DNA of 64,000 bases. Origin: Prochilodus magdalenae. Its lineage: Eukaryota; Chordata; Actinopteri; Characiformes; Prochilodontidae. Positions 1 through 11,849 of this stretch are shown in pieces; the stretch's first letter is position 1, and every line of letters starts with the position of its first letter. A model generated the notes under the pieces. The model saw only the letters and a program-made list of their open reading frames with translations. It searched no databases and was not told the origin of the DNA. The stretch spans positions 289,501-353,500 of the forward strand of contig JAMWET010001298.1 in the NCBI GenBank assembly GCA_024036415.1, written 5' to 3'. The translations under genes were made by a program, and so were the position numbers.

Positions 1-1048
1 TGAATATCTCAGGTGATCATTACAGATAGAAACCAACAATTAAACCATGATCATATGTTGCTGAGACCATATGTGAAGTTTATGGATATCCTGGCTGCAA
101 CAATTGCCTGATTAGATTATTTCTTTAAGGTTATTATCATGTATATTTACTGTGTTATTAGAGGTGTCATAAAGTCCACTGTTTGCAGATTACCTTTTAC
201 CAGTACCAGTCCACTGTTCAGTCAAAAGCTTAGATCCATAACTTTGAACGCCTACGTTTTATTAAATAGGATGGTATGCAGCGCAGTATCCAGTCCTGCC
301 CATATAAAACGTCCCAGTTGGCTCTTGTGTTAATGTGGAAAGATGACAAGACTGAGATGGAAGCAAGATGGGTGGAAGATTAGGCCGATGAGTCCAAGAG
401 AGCTGCAGTTTAGGACACTGCGTCACAATACATTGATACTGTGGATTGTCTGGAAGCAGCACTGGGCCTTTGTTTCCAAAGCCCAGTCCACTACGCCAGA
501 GATATTTAAGGGGGTCTAGGGAATCAAAGTCTGTTGTATTAATTTTAGGGCTGAATGTTTTGTCCTGGGGGGGCTGGACAAGGAGAACTTTGGCATGGGA
601 TTGGCCTATAGTAGTATGTTCCATATGGCAACTGCTCAGCCAAAGCAGGGACAGGACTAAAGCCAAGCCTCAGAGGCCCTCGGTCCCAGAACGTACCAAA
701 TCTGAACATTCTTATGGCAAACTGAACACTGTATGCAATTATCAATTAAACTTTGTTCCGTTCCAAATGTATGAGGATGCAGTGTAGTCTCGAGCAGCAT
801 TCCAAGATGGCTGACATGACAGTAACCTCTCCTAGTCCGCCATGAGCTCAGTTATAGCGGAACAGTGGGTTTCTCTGGCAGGCTAGCCAGTATAGTGTCC
901 TGTCTCAGCCAATGCAATAAGTCTGACAAATCAGAAGCGCTGCACAGGCATGGACTCATATTTTTTCCGGGGGATTACGAGCCCCTCCTATAGGGCCGGA
1001 CAAGGCTTCACAGTCTGACATCATGACGATCTGGACCAGGAAGTGAAA
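1..1048. other. Unassigned sequence with one signal-peptide-like ORF
   Basis: No recognised repeat or gene. The - strand carries a 134-codon open frame at 262-666 that begins with a hydrophobic stretch (MALVLSLLWLSS), followed by a polar, proline-rich body with Cys pairs. That could be a signal peptide on a short secreted protein or a transposon remnant, but no homologue is recognised and no splice or promoter context supports it. The rest (670-1048) is fairly balanced in composition with no open frame of interest. Most likely non-coding. Confidence 0.4.
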
Positions 1049-1081
1049 GTGTGTGTGTATGTGTGCGCGTATGTGTGTGTA
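1049..1081. repeat. (GT)n microsatellite, interrupted
   Basis: About 33 bp of alternating GT with interruptions (TA and CG steps). Simple-sequence repeat. Confidence 0.9.
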
Positions 1082-1198
1082 GGAAGCAGGTTAATAGACA
1101 CTCATCAGACATCTGCTCCAGTGTTGCCTTCCAATAATCTTTGCCTGCGATCTACTGCCAGCAATTGATGACCACATTTTTTTCCCCCTCCCATCCTA

Positions 1199-1230
<32 letters not shown>

Positions 1231-1500
1231 CATTCCCGCTTCCGCCCCCTCTCCCTCCGTCTCTCCCCCTCCTTTCCACTCGTGGCAGACTTTTTCAATT
1301 TGGATTGCCACTTGTGCTGGACTGTGGTGACAGATTTCGCCGGCCCGCCGCTGCCTCGGCCAGGCTGGGGTAATGAGAAGTGGGCTCTGCAGAACAAGTG
1401 GCCCCTGTAATCCCTGCTAAGAACAGCAGATAGACCCTGCCTCTCCAGCTCTCCTCCTAACCGGAGCCTGGAATGACACTAGAACCTCTGACTCCATCTC
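1082..1500. promoter_or_regulatory. Repeat-poor, relatively GC-rich block with a (TC)n tract
   Basis: A pyrimidine tract lies at about 1199-1230 within a longer C/T-rich stretch (1180-1280). Downstream the sequence is more GC-rich than its flanks and carries no recognised repeat. The open frames here are shadows of the low-complexity tract. Possible conserved regulatory element; inference only. Confidence 0.25.
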
Positions 1501-2277
1501 TTCTTTCATAAAGTGATCCCTTATGGTCGCTGCGTCGTCTTCCATTTACACTGCCGGCTTACTTTCCTCATATTATAACCTTTTTCTCTGTATTTTTGTT
1601 CTGCGCTTTTTGTGTAATGTGTGTTACTCAGCCACTTTAGCTTCATATACTCAGCACATGCAGACTTTAGTTTCTCACGTATATAACCTAATAATGACAG
1701 TCGTTTTTTTCATTGTTTTCCAAACTGACTGCAAAACAAACCTTTGGATTTTCACATATAAAGGAGATTAAAGGAAGTATGCTTAGGATAGACGTTACAT
1801 AGTATATCTAGAACAGTAGTAATAGCCATCTTTAATCTTGAATGTTGACCATGTCAACTGCTGATTGACCTCATTTGCAGGAAGAAAAGGGTCAAATCAT
1901 ATTTAATAATATGTATATTTCTGCATGTTTCTGAGTGATATGTCTAGCAGCTTAAAAGAAGTATGTCTATATGTAATGGGAAGTCTGCATTATACTGTCA
2001 CATGCAAAAGCGTGCAGTGGCCATAAAATGACATTTTATCCTGTTTTGGCAGTTCCCCCATTTAAGTGCCCTGAATTTGAATATTTGTATTTAAATCATA
2101 CATTTTAATTATGTTTTTAATTAGTTTGCTTTTATTAAATTATATTTAATAAGTGTCCTGCAAATCATTTTCTTTTTCAATGATAGGAGGCCTACAGAAA
2201 GTGGTTCTAATATTACGGGTCAAACAGAAGTAGTTAAGAATTAGCTCCTCTTCTACAGAGAGCAAATATAACCATTG
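1501..2277. other. AT-rich DNA, nothing recognised
   Basis: AT-rich, with many stops in all frames and no repeat family or RNA gene recognised. Confidence 0.6.
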
Positions 2278-2317
2278 TTTTATTTATTTATTCATTTATT
2301 TATTTATTTATTTATTT
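2278..2317. repeat. (TTTA)n microsatellite
   Basis: About ten near-perfect TTTA units. Confidence 0.95.
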
Positions 2318-2370
2318 CTGAGTTGAACAAGTTGCAGATGACTTAACAGTAATTTTTACATAGAACAAAA

Positions 2371-2374
2371 AAAA

Positions 2375-2414
<40 letters not shown>

Positions 2415-2422
2415 TTTTTTTT
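2371..2422. repeat. (AT)n followed by poly-T
   Basis: About 12 AT dinucleotides run directly into about 26 T residues. This is typical simple sequence and possibly the decayed A/T tail of an inserted retroelement on the - strand, although no element body is recognised beside it. Confidence 0.85.
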
Positions 2423-3329
2423 ACCCCTCCAATACGTAAGTTTATCAGATAAACAGTGTTATTTGTAAAGACTTATTTCACCTAATTTTAGTTAGACAGT
2501 CAACATGTAACATCTAATCCTGGATATCTCCTCCTCTAGCCACTTCTTTTTGGTACAAGACCCAGAGCTATCAAACACAACCCGACATGCTAAGAGCTAT
2601 TTTTCCACAGAGCTGTAGTGTAGGGCATTTTAACCATATTAACAGTGGACACCTCGCACTATACACTTAAACCCAAGCAAATATACCTCATCACCTCCTA
2701 TCACTACTGTACAAATCTTTACTTTTCAGTCAGTTTTCATGTATTTATGTTTGTAAATATTATGTATAATATTTTCTATCTATAGTTTTTATAGTATGTC
2801 AACTCTGATTAGAAATAATAATAATCTGCACATGTACAGATAATTCACGCTTCTCTCTTGGTCTCCTCGAAGGCTCTTTATTATTTATTTATTCTTATTC
2901 TTTATCCTTATAATAGCTCTCTATATTTCATTTTTTTTTATTTGTATTTCTCCTGCAGTTAAATACTGAATAACAGTCATACATGTCAGTACTAACCAAG
3001 AAAAATTCAGGATGTAGCACTACATGATATGTTTGTCATATCGCTACTCCTAATATATATTTTTTGTCCCCCCCTGAATTTAGTAAATATTAATTTTGGA
3101 CAGACGAATAAAGTTTGCTAAAAAGAAATTCTCCATTTTGGAGGTTTTTTTTCATGAGGGCTTTTTTATAGTTTGATGTCTTCACTTTTATTCAAAAGCA
3201 AAGCGTTATGTTAAAAATGAAGAAATCTATGAGTAAAGTGATTCTGGCGTAATTTAATGTATTTTTATATAAATACAAAAAAAATGTTTTTTTAAAAAAA
3301 ACTTACTAAATTATTTACCCCCATAAATG
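2423..3329. other. AT-rich DNA, nothing recognised
   Basis: Strongly AT-rich, with short homopolymers (A8 and T7 runs near 3280-3300). No gene or recognisable repeat. Confidence 0.6.
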
Positions 3330-3445
3330 TCTTACACTTGCCTCCAGTGTTTGTTAAATGATTACAATAGACTTGCTTACCAGGTCTCTGACACTGTATG
3401 ATGTACCGTTATCTAGAACAATGGATAAAGGTGCACTGAATAACT
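3330..3445 (+). repeat. Dispersed repeat, family R1 (short copy)
   Basis: This segment shares word order with two longer stretches at 13600-13845 and 47565-47835, including the words AGACTTGCTTAC and GTTATCTA/GTTACCTA and a TGACACTGT motif. Divergence is high, so this looks like an old interspersed element of unknown class. Confidence 0.4.
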
Positions 3446-4530
3446 AAAAGCCGTCCTTAATCCTGAATTTTGTCTGTACTTCTGTCTGCGGTGACTGATC
3501 ATTAAAGGGTAAACGGAGCACTGAAGCAATTACGGTTAAATTATGCTGCTGCCTTGCGCATGACTAACATATAAAGTGCCCTCTGTCCATTGTACTACGC
3601 TCAAATTGATCTGACCATCTTTTTTCAGTCTAAAGTATGGTGCATGTGCTTAATCTGGCCAGAGGACAGGTTCTCCTCCCGGGATAGCCCTGCCTTCCCA
3701 CAGCTGGGGCTTCGGCCCGGCCTCTCCCCGCAGACGGCCCAATGTGGTAGTCATTTTCAGCTCTCGCTGTCGAAATAAAAACCCAGCCCAATCGTTTCCA
3801 CGTTTCTTAAGATAACATTATGAGAGGGTGAAGGCACGGAGCGCCGGAGCAATCAGGCGGGTTCTGTTTGGGGGGTTTCTGATGGAGGTTGAAGTAATGG
3901 GGTCAGGGGAGCAGAGGGGAATGATATGTTAGTGCAAAGTTTGGGTTCAGGTGCAGGACAGCGCCACTGCTGTGTGACTATGCAGACCTGGAACGTTCTA
4001 AGCTGTCAACGCCAGTGGCTGACCCCGCAGCAGCGAGAACATTCCTTTTTACTGAGGGTAATTCTTCAAAGTGGCCCTAATGGTGGTGGAAATTACAACA
4101 CAAACACTCCAAACATGAAAATAAGCCTTTGAGTGCAAGGAATACTTACGCTGCCCTTAGAAAAGGTGGGCCCTTTTTCACGTCTAAGGCCGTGCGCAGC
4201 ATCTGAACAGCATCATTTTAACACATGCTGTACAATGCACAGAGGGCACCTTCTGGTAGGAAGGCGGGGAATGAGTTCAGCTCTTTTGAAGGAATAGTTC
4301 CACGAGGAATCTAATGTAGAGTTTTAGTTTCTTACTCCAAAGCCATAGCCAACCCATCAAAATAGACAAAACGCAAGACTGCTGGATGGCTGCTGCTACT
4401 GTTCTTTGCTATGTGCTGCACATTTCCATAGATAGATAACATGTCATCTGAAGGCATAAGCAAATCTATTTAACATGACTTAACAACATCATTTGAGGCA
4501 CGTGTATTATCCTTTAGGTATGCACTTGTA
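3446..4530. promoter_or_regulatory. Repeat-poor block, enhancer-like composition
   Basis: Balanced composition with several GC-richer patches (3640-3740 and 3830-4030) and no recognisable repeats. Small open frames at 3590-3778 and 3926-4132 show no protein features. A candidate conserved non-coding block on composition only. Confidence 0.25.
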
Positions 4531-4549
4531 CAGTTATTACTGATGGCTA

Positions 4550-4969
4550 TAAGCTGTCAAGAGACCAAATCATAAATGTGGGTAACTTAAAGTTCGGCTG
4601 TACTTCCCGGTGGATGAAACAAAAAAAGAAAAGAACAAATTTCTTTATGAGATTGGTTGGTCTGCATTTAAGAGAAAACAGCTAACAATCAATAAACTGA
4701 GGTGTGCTTTCTCTGCAGCAAATGATGTATCAGTAACATAAGTCTAGTTAATATATATCTTAATATAGCATTCCACATGTTTTAAGCAGAACCTATCAGG
4801 AAATTGTTGTGCATTTCTATAATAACAGAAAGTATCAAAATTAGCCACATTTTTTTTTTAAATCAATTGATTTGCAAGGGCTCCTGATCCAAACAGGACC
4901 CCCAGACTAAAACATAACAGCGGTAAAATCTTGCTGTGTGTTGCTGACAAACGTACACCAGTACATAAT
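4550..4969 (+). repeat. Local duplication unit, copy 1
   Basis: A stretch of about 420 bp that reappears in the same orientation at 7334-7743 with high identity and only small indels. Shared landmarks in order are AAGCTGTCAAGAGACC, GAGATTGGTTGGTCTGC, CCACATGTTTTAAGCAG, ATCAATTGATTTGC and CAAACGTACACCAGTAC. Copy 1 carries an extra ACCTATCAGG-type insertion and a longer T run. Either a segmental duplication or two copies of one uncharacterised interspersed repeat. Confidence 0.85.
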
Positions 4970-5640
4970 TCTTCATGGACATTTTCCCATTTTACAGCTG
5001 TTACAAGCTGGTAGGGCCGCTATGAGTAGCATTATGAGTAATGACTTTTCCAACACTTGGAACTAAAGCCAGTGACGGTTTAGTGAACTCTTTACTTCTG
5101 CAGATAAAGATGAAGTTGCCAAGCACTACTATATCATCAGAATGTAAACGAGAACCGTATGTTGATGTATTGAAGACTGATTCTCAAATCCTCATTTTCT
5201 TGTTTTAGACATAATTTGAAAATGTTGTTCTTTACCTTGGGCCCGAAATGATTGGAATTTTTTTTTACTTATGTTATCTCAGAATCTCTGAAAGCTTCCT
5301 GGTTTTTCCAGTATCTTGGTTGAATAGTTTTAGTGCAGCATCGTGATGTACCACTGCAGCACTACGAACATTATCCACCCAGAAGTTTTTTGCATTCTGA
5401 TTTTCCCTGTACATGATAAAATTAGCCTAAATTAGCCTTGTAGCTGCAGTCCATACAGAAGTACACCTCAGACACCAAACATGTCTTGGCTGTTTGAGTA
5501 TATGTGAGGTGGTTAGGTAAAGTATCATGAAAATTTGATCTGAACTATTTGTTCAAGCCGTTTTTGTTTATTCAGATCCACGGAGGAGTAACGCTAGCAA
5601 ATCTGCTTCGTGTTTTTGGTCCAGTGAGAAAGTGTAAAGG
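4970..5640. other. Nothing recognised
   Basis: Mixed composition, no open frame of note. The first 60 bases (CTTCATGGACATTTT onward) weakly resemble part of the MITE family described at 6963-7205. Confidence 0.5.
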
Positions 5641-6320
5641 GACTCGTTGAAGCGTCACTGTGTTTTGTGTGCTTTTTCCACAGACACGCTTCCTTATATA
5701 GAATTTCAACCAGCCCCCGTCTCAAACGGATGTCCATAACCGCCCAGCGCAGCAACGCCCGTCACACTTTGAAATTGTCTATTACGGTCTGGCCCTGCCT
5801 CGCCCACAACCTGACAGATACATTTTGTCAGGAGATAAGTGGGTGGATGAGAGGAGCTAGTGACCCATGTCAGTAGTTCTGTCGCGAGTATGTGAGTGCT
5901 CGGGGTGCGCTGAATTTGGGGTGTCCCACTCGGCCGCTGTCAGAATAGACAGGGGCGGCGTGGCGTTCACACTTGAGCTCAGCCCAGTCAAGCCGAACGC
6001 TGATGGTTCTCATCTCCACACATGCCTATCTTGTTCTGGCTCGTGGCGGGGGACGCGTCCTCATACAGTTTAATGGAGTGGGGAGCATTAGGGTCAATGC
6101 GTCTAATAAGTGGATAATGGCTCCGAGTTAGGCCTAACCTCCTGTCTCTTCATTAACACGCACAATGTTAAAGTGACATTAAGAAATGAGGAGGCCGGAC
6201 CCATCAGACACTCAAATTGAATCGAGAATATTCCCCTCATTCTCCATGTGATGGAATTACTCATTTGGGCTATTTTCCGTCCCAGCGTTTAGTCTATTAC
6301 AGATGCAGAGCTCACAGTGT
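5641..6320. promoter_or_regulatory. Enhancer-like repeat-poor block
   Basis: A GC-balanced stretch without repeats, more GC-rich at 5690-6080. A good 3' splice-like signal ends at about 5683 (TGTGCTTTTTCCACAG). The following sequence stays open in only one frame, to about 5874, and no donor was found, so it is not called an exon. Resembles conserved non-coding DNA; inference. Confidence 0.3.
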
Positions 6321-6480
6321 TCTGGACTGGTAGAGATGGGACTCGAGACTGATCATGGTTTAGATCAGACGCACTCGTACACAGACTACAGAGAGTATAG
6401 AAAGTAGGACTAACATCCATTCTGTTCTTTAACATACAATATTGTATATAGGAGATCAGGCCCATCAAAACTGAGTCTAG
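6321..6480. other. Nothing recognised
   Basis: Short spacer of mixed composition before the LINE tail. Confidence 0.5.
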
Positions 6481-6483
6481 CTC

Positions 6484-6680
6484 TCAAATCAAATCAAATC
6501 ACTTTTATTGTCATATCACATTTTCACAGGTGTGAAGGTGAGTGAAAAACTTAGTGCGTAGTCCCTTACAGTACTTCAATACAAACATATAAATTAGACA
6601 ATAAATATATACAATACTAAGCAGTAAAATCTCTGTTTACACTAATTTACAGTTATGAATAAAAGTTATGAATAAAAACT
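6484..6680 (-). mobile_element. LINE 3' end (tail family ending in GATTTGATTTG)
   Basis: The + strand reads AAATCAAATCAAATCAC followed by TTTTATTGTCATAT. On the - strand that is a 3' untranslated end with TGACAATAAAAGTG and a short tandem GATTT tail, a pattern shared by a very common class of teleost non-LTR retrotransposon tails. The body is heavily 5'-truncated, and only the 3' UTR can be seen, fading out near 6680. Confidence 0.7.
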
Positions 6681-6962
6681 ATGATATATGCAGATGTACA
6701 CATGGTACACATCTAGCACTATGGTAAGGCTGAGGTAGATGAGAGATGCAGGGTATATGCAGGGCATAGAATATTATATATGTATATACATACACTACAG
6801 ATATACAGTGTGGTCACACTCTCTGTCTGATGGATGGAATTATTAATTCCTAAAAAACTCCCACAAAAAGGTCCCACAATGGGTTCCCTGAGCAATGATT
6901 TCAAGTTAGTGAAGAGCCATTTATAGGTTGAAAGAAACTTCTCATAATCTTAAGGTTGTGTA

Positions 6963-7205
6963 TCATTGCTGTCCCAAGAAAAACAAGTATCTCTAAAATG
7001 GTAACTTTACAGAAGAGACCAAAAACCCTATAAGTCAATAGAACCAGACTATTTTACAACCAATTTTGGCCCATTTCTTTTGGTCCATTTATCATGAAAA
7101 TCTCTAACAATGTAAATAACAGCTGCTGTGATCCAATAATGCATACAAGTAAACATCAGCAAAAGTGGAGATACATGTTTTTTATTGGACAGTGACAACA
7201 TGAAT
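6963..7205 (-). mobile_element. MITE family M1, nearly complete copy with TIRs
   Basis: Flanked by inverted repeats of about 35 bp: TCATTGCTGTCCCAAG at the left, and GGACAGTGACAACATG at the right, each next to a GTATCTCY/GGAGATAC motif. The internal sequence in reverse complement matches 15365-15560, 39005-39262 and 61310-61530 (shared words ATGGACCAA, CATTGACTT, CTGTAAAGTT). It has no coding capacity. Superfamily not determined. Confidence 0.7.
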
Positions 7206-7333
7206 TCAGTTGTTCCTCCCAGCATCTAAACATTCTGTTCATACATTCTAGAAGCATCCAATCAAAGGTTCCTAGAAAGAACAAAATCAAGTGTATTAGG
7301 TATAAACGCCTTCATAATACATTCATAGACTAT

Positions 7334-7743
7334 TAAGCTGTCAAGAGACCAAATCATAAATGTGGGTAACCTAAAGGTTGGCTATACTTCCCGACCTTTG
7401 AATAAAACAAAAAAGAACAAATTTCTTTATGAGATTGGTTGGTCTGCATCTAATAGAAAACAGCTAACAATCAATAAACTGAGGTGCGCTTCCTCTGCAG
7501 CAAATGATGTATCAGTAACATACATGTAGTTAATATATCTTAAATTCCTCATTTGCATTCCACATGTTTTAAGCAGAAATTGTTGTGCATTATTATTATA
7601 ACAGAAAGTATCAAAATTCGACACATTTTTAAAAAATCAATTGATTTGCAAGGGCTCCTGATTTAGACAGGACCCCCAGACTAAAACATAACAGCGGTAA
7701 AATCTTGCTGTGTGTTGCTGACAAACGTACACCAGTACATAAT
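7334..7743 (+). repeat. Local duplication unit, copy 2
   Basis: Direct-orientation copy of 4550-4969. It contains a perfect POU octamer ATTTGCAT at 7551-7558 in a segment where copy 1 differs. At its 3' side (7755-7784) lies a 30-bp stretch identical to 7139-7168, which is part of the M1 MITE, so the unit sits against MITE fragments. Confidence 0.85.
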
Positions 7744-7784
7744 GAATTCAAATGATGCATACAAGTAAACATCAGCAAAAGTGG

Positions 7785-8500
7785 TGATAAACAAATGTAT
7801 CTGCACTATGTTATTCATTGAAGTGGTGGCTCTGCATGGTAAAAGATATTAATGAATGATCCACTTCATTTTTTTCTAGGGTTTTTTTTTTTTAGAACTT
7901 TAGAACCAGGATTGTCTTGTTTATTATATTTGGAGTCTGTGCTTGTGTTTGTAAATAGTCCATCCAGCCACATTTGATTACTTGTTTTATTATTAAGAGA
8001 ATTTAGTTTAAAATTACCAAATTTAATCAAGTTTTATTTATTTTAAGGGTAAATTTGAGATTTCACACCACATTTATTTTTTGTTTAGTTTTTATAGTGC
8101 ACAGTAACTATCTGGGTCATACACCACACACATAAACACAACTTTAAAGAGTACATGGATGTGTTATTAGTGGCTTGAGGGACATTTTGGGGACAATTCA
8201 ACAGGAAAGATTTGGGAGAGTGTTGATGTCTATTCTTCCTTATTAGACTTAAAGCTAAAGAAGCTAAATCTGGTCACCAGACATGCCTTGGCTAATCTGG
8301 GGAAAGTGGAAATCATATTCATTCAAACAGCCATAATTAAAAGGAATGATTGTCAGGACAGCCCAAATTTGGACAGTTTTCTCTTTGCATATTCTGTTTA
8401 TTACAGAGCCGGTTCTGGGCAGTAGAGTTGGGGCACGGGTATAAATGGGGTTTGTCTACAGAAAGTAGAGAAGTACTTGATCACTCTGTATTGCTCTGCG
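7785..8500. other. AT-rich DNA, nothing recognised
   Basis: AT-rich with a T run at about 7881-7891. No open frames or recognised repeats. Confidence 0.6.
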
Positions 8501-9260
8501 GGTGAGCTTTGTGTAAACAGTGTGAAAGTGCCCAGTGCTTCCACTGTTAGCTGCTCTTAGCCATGGGGATGGCAGCGATTCTCTCAGCGGTCAGCAGTGC
8601 AGGGATCAGGTGGGGAAAGGCTCTCTAAGCAGGCGATGGGGCGTCAGCACTATATGGACTTTAGAGAGACCTGCACAGCTGGGCCTTCTGCCCTGGTTCA
8701 CTGGCCTCCTCCGCTCACTTTGCCTCTCTCTCCCTCTCTCAAACTGAGAAGGAGCTCCTCACAGGTGCCCTCATCGCTCTCACAAGTGTTCTTCTCATCC
8801 ATCAGCCATTTTGTTTGCTTGCTCTACTTTTCTGCGCACTTTTCAGAAGCGGATGAGAGCATGGCCTAATTTTATCCTTCTCGTTCTTGCCTGCTCAACT
8901 TTTATGAGCCGTTTCTTTGGTGGTCGAGGGGCACCTCAAACTCTTTCTGATAACTGCCCAATCTTGCTAGAGGGGCTTATTGTGGATAGTGGCGATGGCC
9001 TGAAGGACGAGCCGATCAGATCGGATGGTTCTAGCCTGAGTGGAGGACTGAGTGTCTATCCGGCTGTGGTGAGGAGACCGAAGGGGTCGGGGAGGGAGGG
9101 GCTTGAGAGCGAGTATGGATAGAGGCGGTCGGGGTGGACTAGATTATTGAGAGGGCAGGTATTGGGTGTGATTTGTCGTGTGAGGGACAGAAGCAAGCGT
9201 GTGGCACTAAGCAGATGGTGTGCACACAGGTCTTGAGAGTGACAGAGGAAGGAATAACTT
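8501..9260. promoter_or_regulatory. GC-richer repeat-poor block with overlapping small ORFs
   Basis: Composition rises to near 50-55% GC. Several overlapping + strand open frames occur (8535-8747, 8597-8869, 8811-9122). The last gives a 103-residue peptide with a hydrophobic N-terminal third and an acidic, Ser/Gly-rich second half. No family recognised, and the start codons lack context. More likely a conserved non-coding block than a gene. Confidence 0.25.
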
Positions 9261-10250
9261 TGTCCAGCAGTTGTCAGCTTTATAGTCACAGACAGAAAAG
9301 AAATGGGTTTAAGTTACACTATAGCTCTGAATTACACATATTAATGTATATGTATGTATATGAAACTTTTTTGCATGGTTTTAAAGACGGCGCTCACCAC
9401 TGAATCTGCAGAGCTGAGTAGCAGGAGTGTAAGGCAGGTTAGCTTTAACCTTGTATAGGGTCTAAATTGTTTTATTTGTGAAATAAGGCCAATGAATTAG
9501 TTCAAGAGTATTGTAGAACTTGATGGATATAAAGCACTCTCTTACCGTCGAGAGGGAGCTTATAAGGAGTATTATGAATAGAAGGTCTTACTGAAATTCT
9601 TACTGAAACAGCAGTGCATATATAATCTTATTAATTATAAAATATCAATAGGTCCCCCCTTTACTCAGAAATAAAGGGTTAGCTCTGGCATCATTCAGTC
9701 TCACATTCAGTTTATTATAAATAGAGGTGCTCCCCATGACTGTTTAAAAGTGCCATTTTAAAGTTCCCTGTAGAAGATGTGTGTTTTGCTTTAGATCATC
9801 ACCACAATGTGAAAGTCTCCAAAATACATCATAACTTTAAAGAAAGTTGTTTGTTTGTTTGTTTGTTTGTTTGTTGTTGGGGTGAACGTTACACATACAA
9901 GGAATAGCAATGCTAGATTATGACACACTTCATTTTTATAGCAGAATTAATTCTTATAATTCTGACTGTTTTAGTATACGCCAGCTGCTATTTCTTTCGC
10001 ATTCTATCCAGAATTGTTATAGATGTGCAGAGCATTTTGGAATAATCCCTTCACATGTGTTTTCCTGAGCAAATAAAAGTGCACTACAGGCATGTATAAA
10101 TATGCTTGTTTAAACAGATTACTTGCTGTGTTAAGTATGGTGATGTAACTTCAGGCTTCTGCCGAGAGGGCATTGCACATGGTGTAATGTAAGGTAAAAC
10201 TATGGTTGTATAGTCGCTCATGGATAGGAAGCGATCCTGCCTAGAATGCC
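9261..10250. other. AT-rich DNA with a (GTTT)n array at 9847-9877
   Basis: Contains about seven TTTG/GTTT units at 9847-9877. Otherwise AT-rich without open frames or recognised repeats. Confidence 0.6.
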
Positions 10251-10296
10251 TTAAATGTAAATGTAAAGTGCAATGAGATTGAGAAGAAGTGGTATT

Positions 10297-10620
10297 GAGA
10301 AGAGGTGGTACAGTGCAGTGAATAGCAAAGAGGAGTGATTGCCTATGGGCGTGCCAAAAACCATTGTATGAAGGAAGTAGCTGAATTTGCAGGTGTATGG
10401 AAGCGTACGATCATACGTGTCTACTAACAAGGGTAAAACTCCCAGTCTATAGGGAATTCTCCTCTGAATTGCGACAGGGAAGACATCCACCAAATCTGAC
10501 CCAACTGTGCAATTCTTTAATGCAAGAGTGTCTGAACACTGATGTGGCCTATATCCAGAAACTTTTCCAGTCCATTCCATAACATGCTATTAGGTATGTT
10601 TCAGTCACAGGTGAATGATA
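10297..10620 (+). mobile_element. Tc1/mariner relic, family T2, internally deleted
   Basis: The first part (to about 10425) matches 37200-37380 and encodes a Tc1-type helix-turn-helix peptide, KEVAEFAGVWKRTIIRVY at about 10371-10424, ending in a stop. The second part (from about 10440) matches 56280-56440, the C-terminal coding region and 3' end of the same family. Together they give a copy lacking the DDE catalytic centre, that is, a non-autonomous deletion derivative. TIRs were not resolved. Confidence 0.7.
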
Positions 10621-11783
10621 TTCTGACAGATGAGCTATATATACATATACATATATAAACACATATAGGACAGGGCAGAGAATCAAGCTTTTGTCTCTCA
10701 GCGATGTCATAGTCACTATAGTATTTATTTCTGGCAGTTTAAAAGAATTATTACTACTGACCATGTGCATTACCTGCAGTTGGCCGGGCAGCAGCAAATG
10801 GAGTGCCTGGCTATAGGGTATATATTTCGTTTCTGCACATCATTTTCATTATGTAATTACATTTTTCCAATATTCTGCAATAATATACATCAACTTCCTC
10901 ACATGACCTTCCATATATTTCAAAATGATCTTACAAGTCAGGATTCCTGAAAGATTTTTCACTTTGCCTAGAGCTGGATTAAAAATGCCTGGAATACTTA
11001 GACGCATAATCTGACCTGACCATTACTTTGATACTGCGAATGGCAGCCCACGGTTTTAAGAATTTCCACGTTTGAGTTACGATTTCCCCTGTCATTCTCG
11101 GCGCATGAGGCGCTCTAGGTCAGGTGGTGGAGCGCCCAGGCATTCTGATTCCCTAGTAATCACCAGTGAACTAGGCGCTCCGGCTCTTAGTGTAGACAGT
11201 ACCAGTTACGCTATTGTAATTCGGTCGTGGCGCTGCGGGCTGCGACTGGGTGATGTATTGTATCTGATCTGCATCGTGAGGCCACCGTTGTTTGCATGAA
11301 GAAAGGGACTATTGCTTTATAGAAGGCTCATATGGCTCTGCCACTATCTAGTTAGTGTTGTAGCTGCTTGAGCAATCGATATCTGGACAGGCCTGGTGTC
11401 ACCAGACATGCTCCCTGTTTAGTAAGTTTACATTCATAATTACATACTCTGGGCATGGGCCAGGCCAAGTTCTTGCTAGAGAGTCGCATTCTCTACCAGT
11501 TGTATTAATATACCATATCCATAGGGCTATTTCACACATTTGTGGCATGGGTTCATTTTGTTTGAAGGTGGCTACCTTCTATCTTATTGTGGTGTTTCAT
11601 TGTTTTTAAAGGGGCCCAATTACTCACTTTGTATACTCAAAAACCCCTGTATTCTAGTTTTACTTGACCATTTCTCAACCTCTCTTCATCCCTCACAATT
11701 CAAGTTTTGTTATGTTGTCCACCATTTTTCACTCCATGGCTTCTTTTTATATTTAGGAATATTGCTTAATTTATTAAAAGGCC

Positions 11784-11789
<6 letters not shown>
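10621..11789. other. AT-rich DNA with a GC-richer patch at 11050-11300
   Basis: Nothing recognised. The 11072-11299 open frame (75 codons) is Arg/Ser/Gly-rich and shows no domain. The first 100 bp include irregular TATACA repeats. Confidence 0.5.

Positions 11790-11821
<32 letters not shown>
11790..11821. repeat. (AT)n microsatellite
   Basis: About 15 TA units. Confidence 0.95.
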
Positions 11822-11824
<3 letters not shown>

Positions 11825-11849
11825 CAGGCTGTGTGTGTATTGAGCCTTA

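Noticed and set aside
1152..1410. Overlapping frames rich in Ser-Leu or Arg-Glu
   Set aside because: Produced by the TC/GA low-complexity tract.
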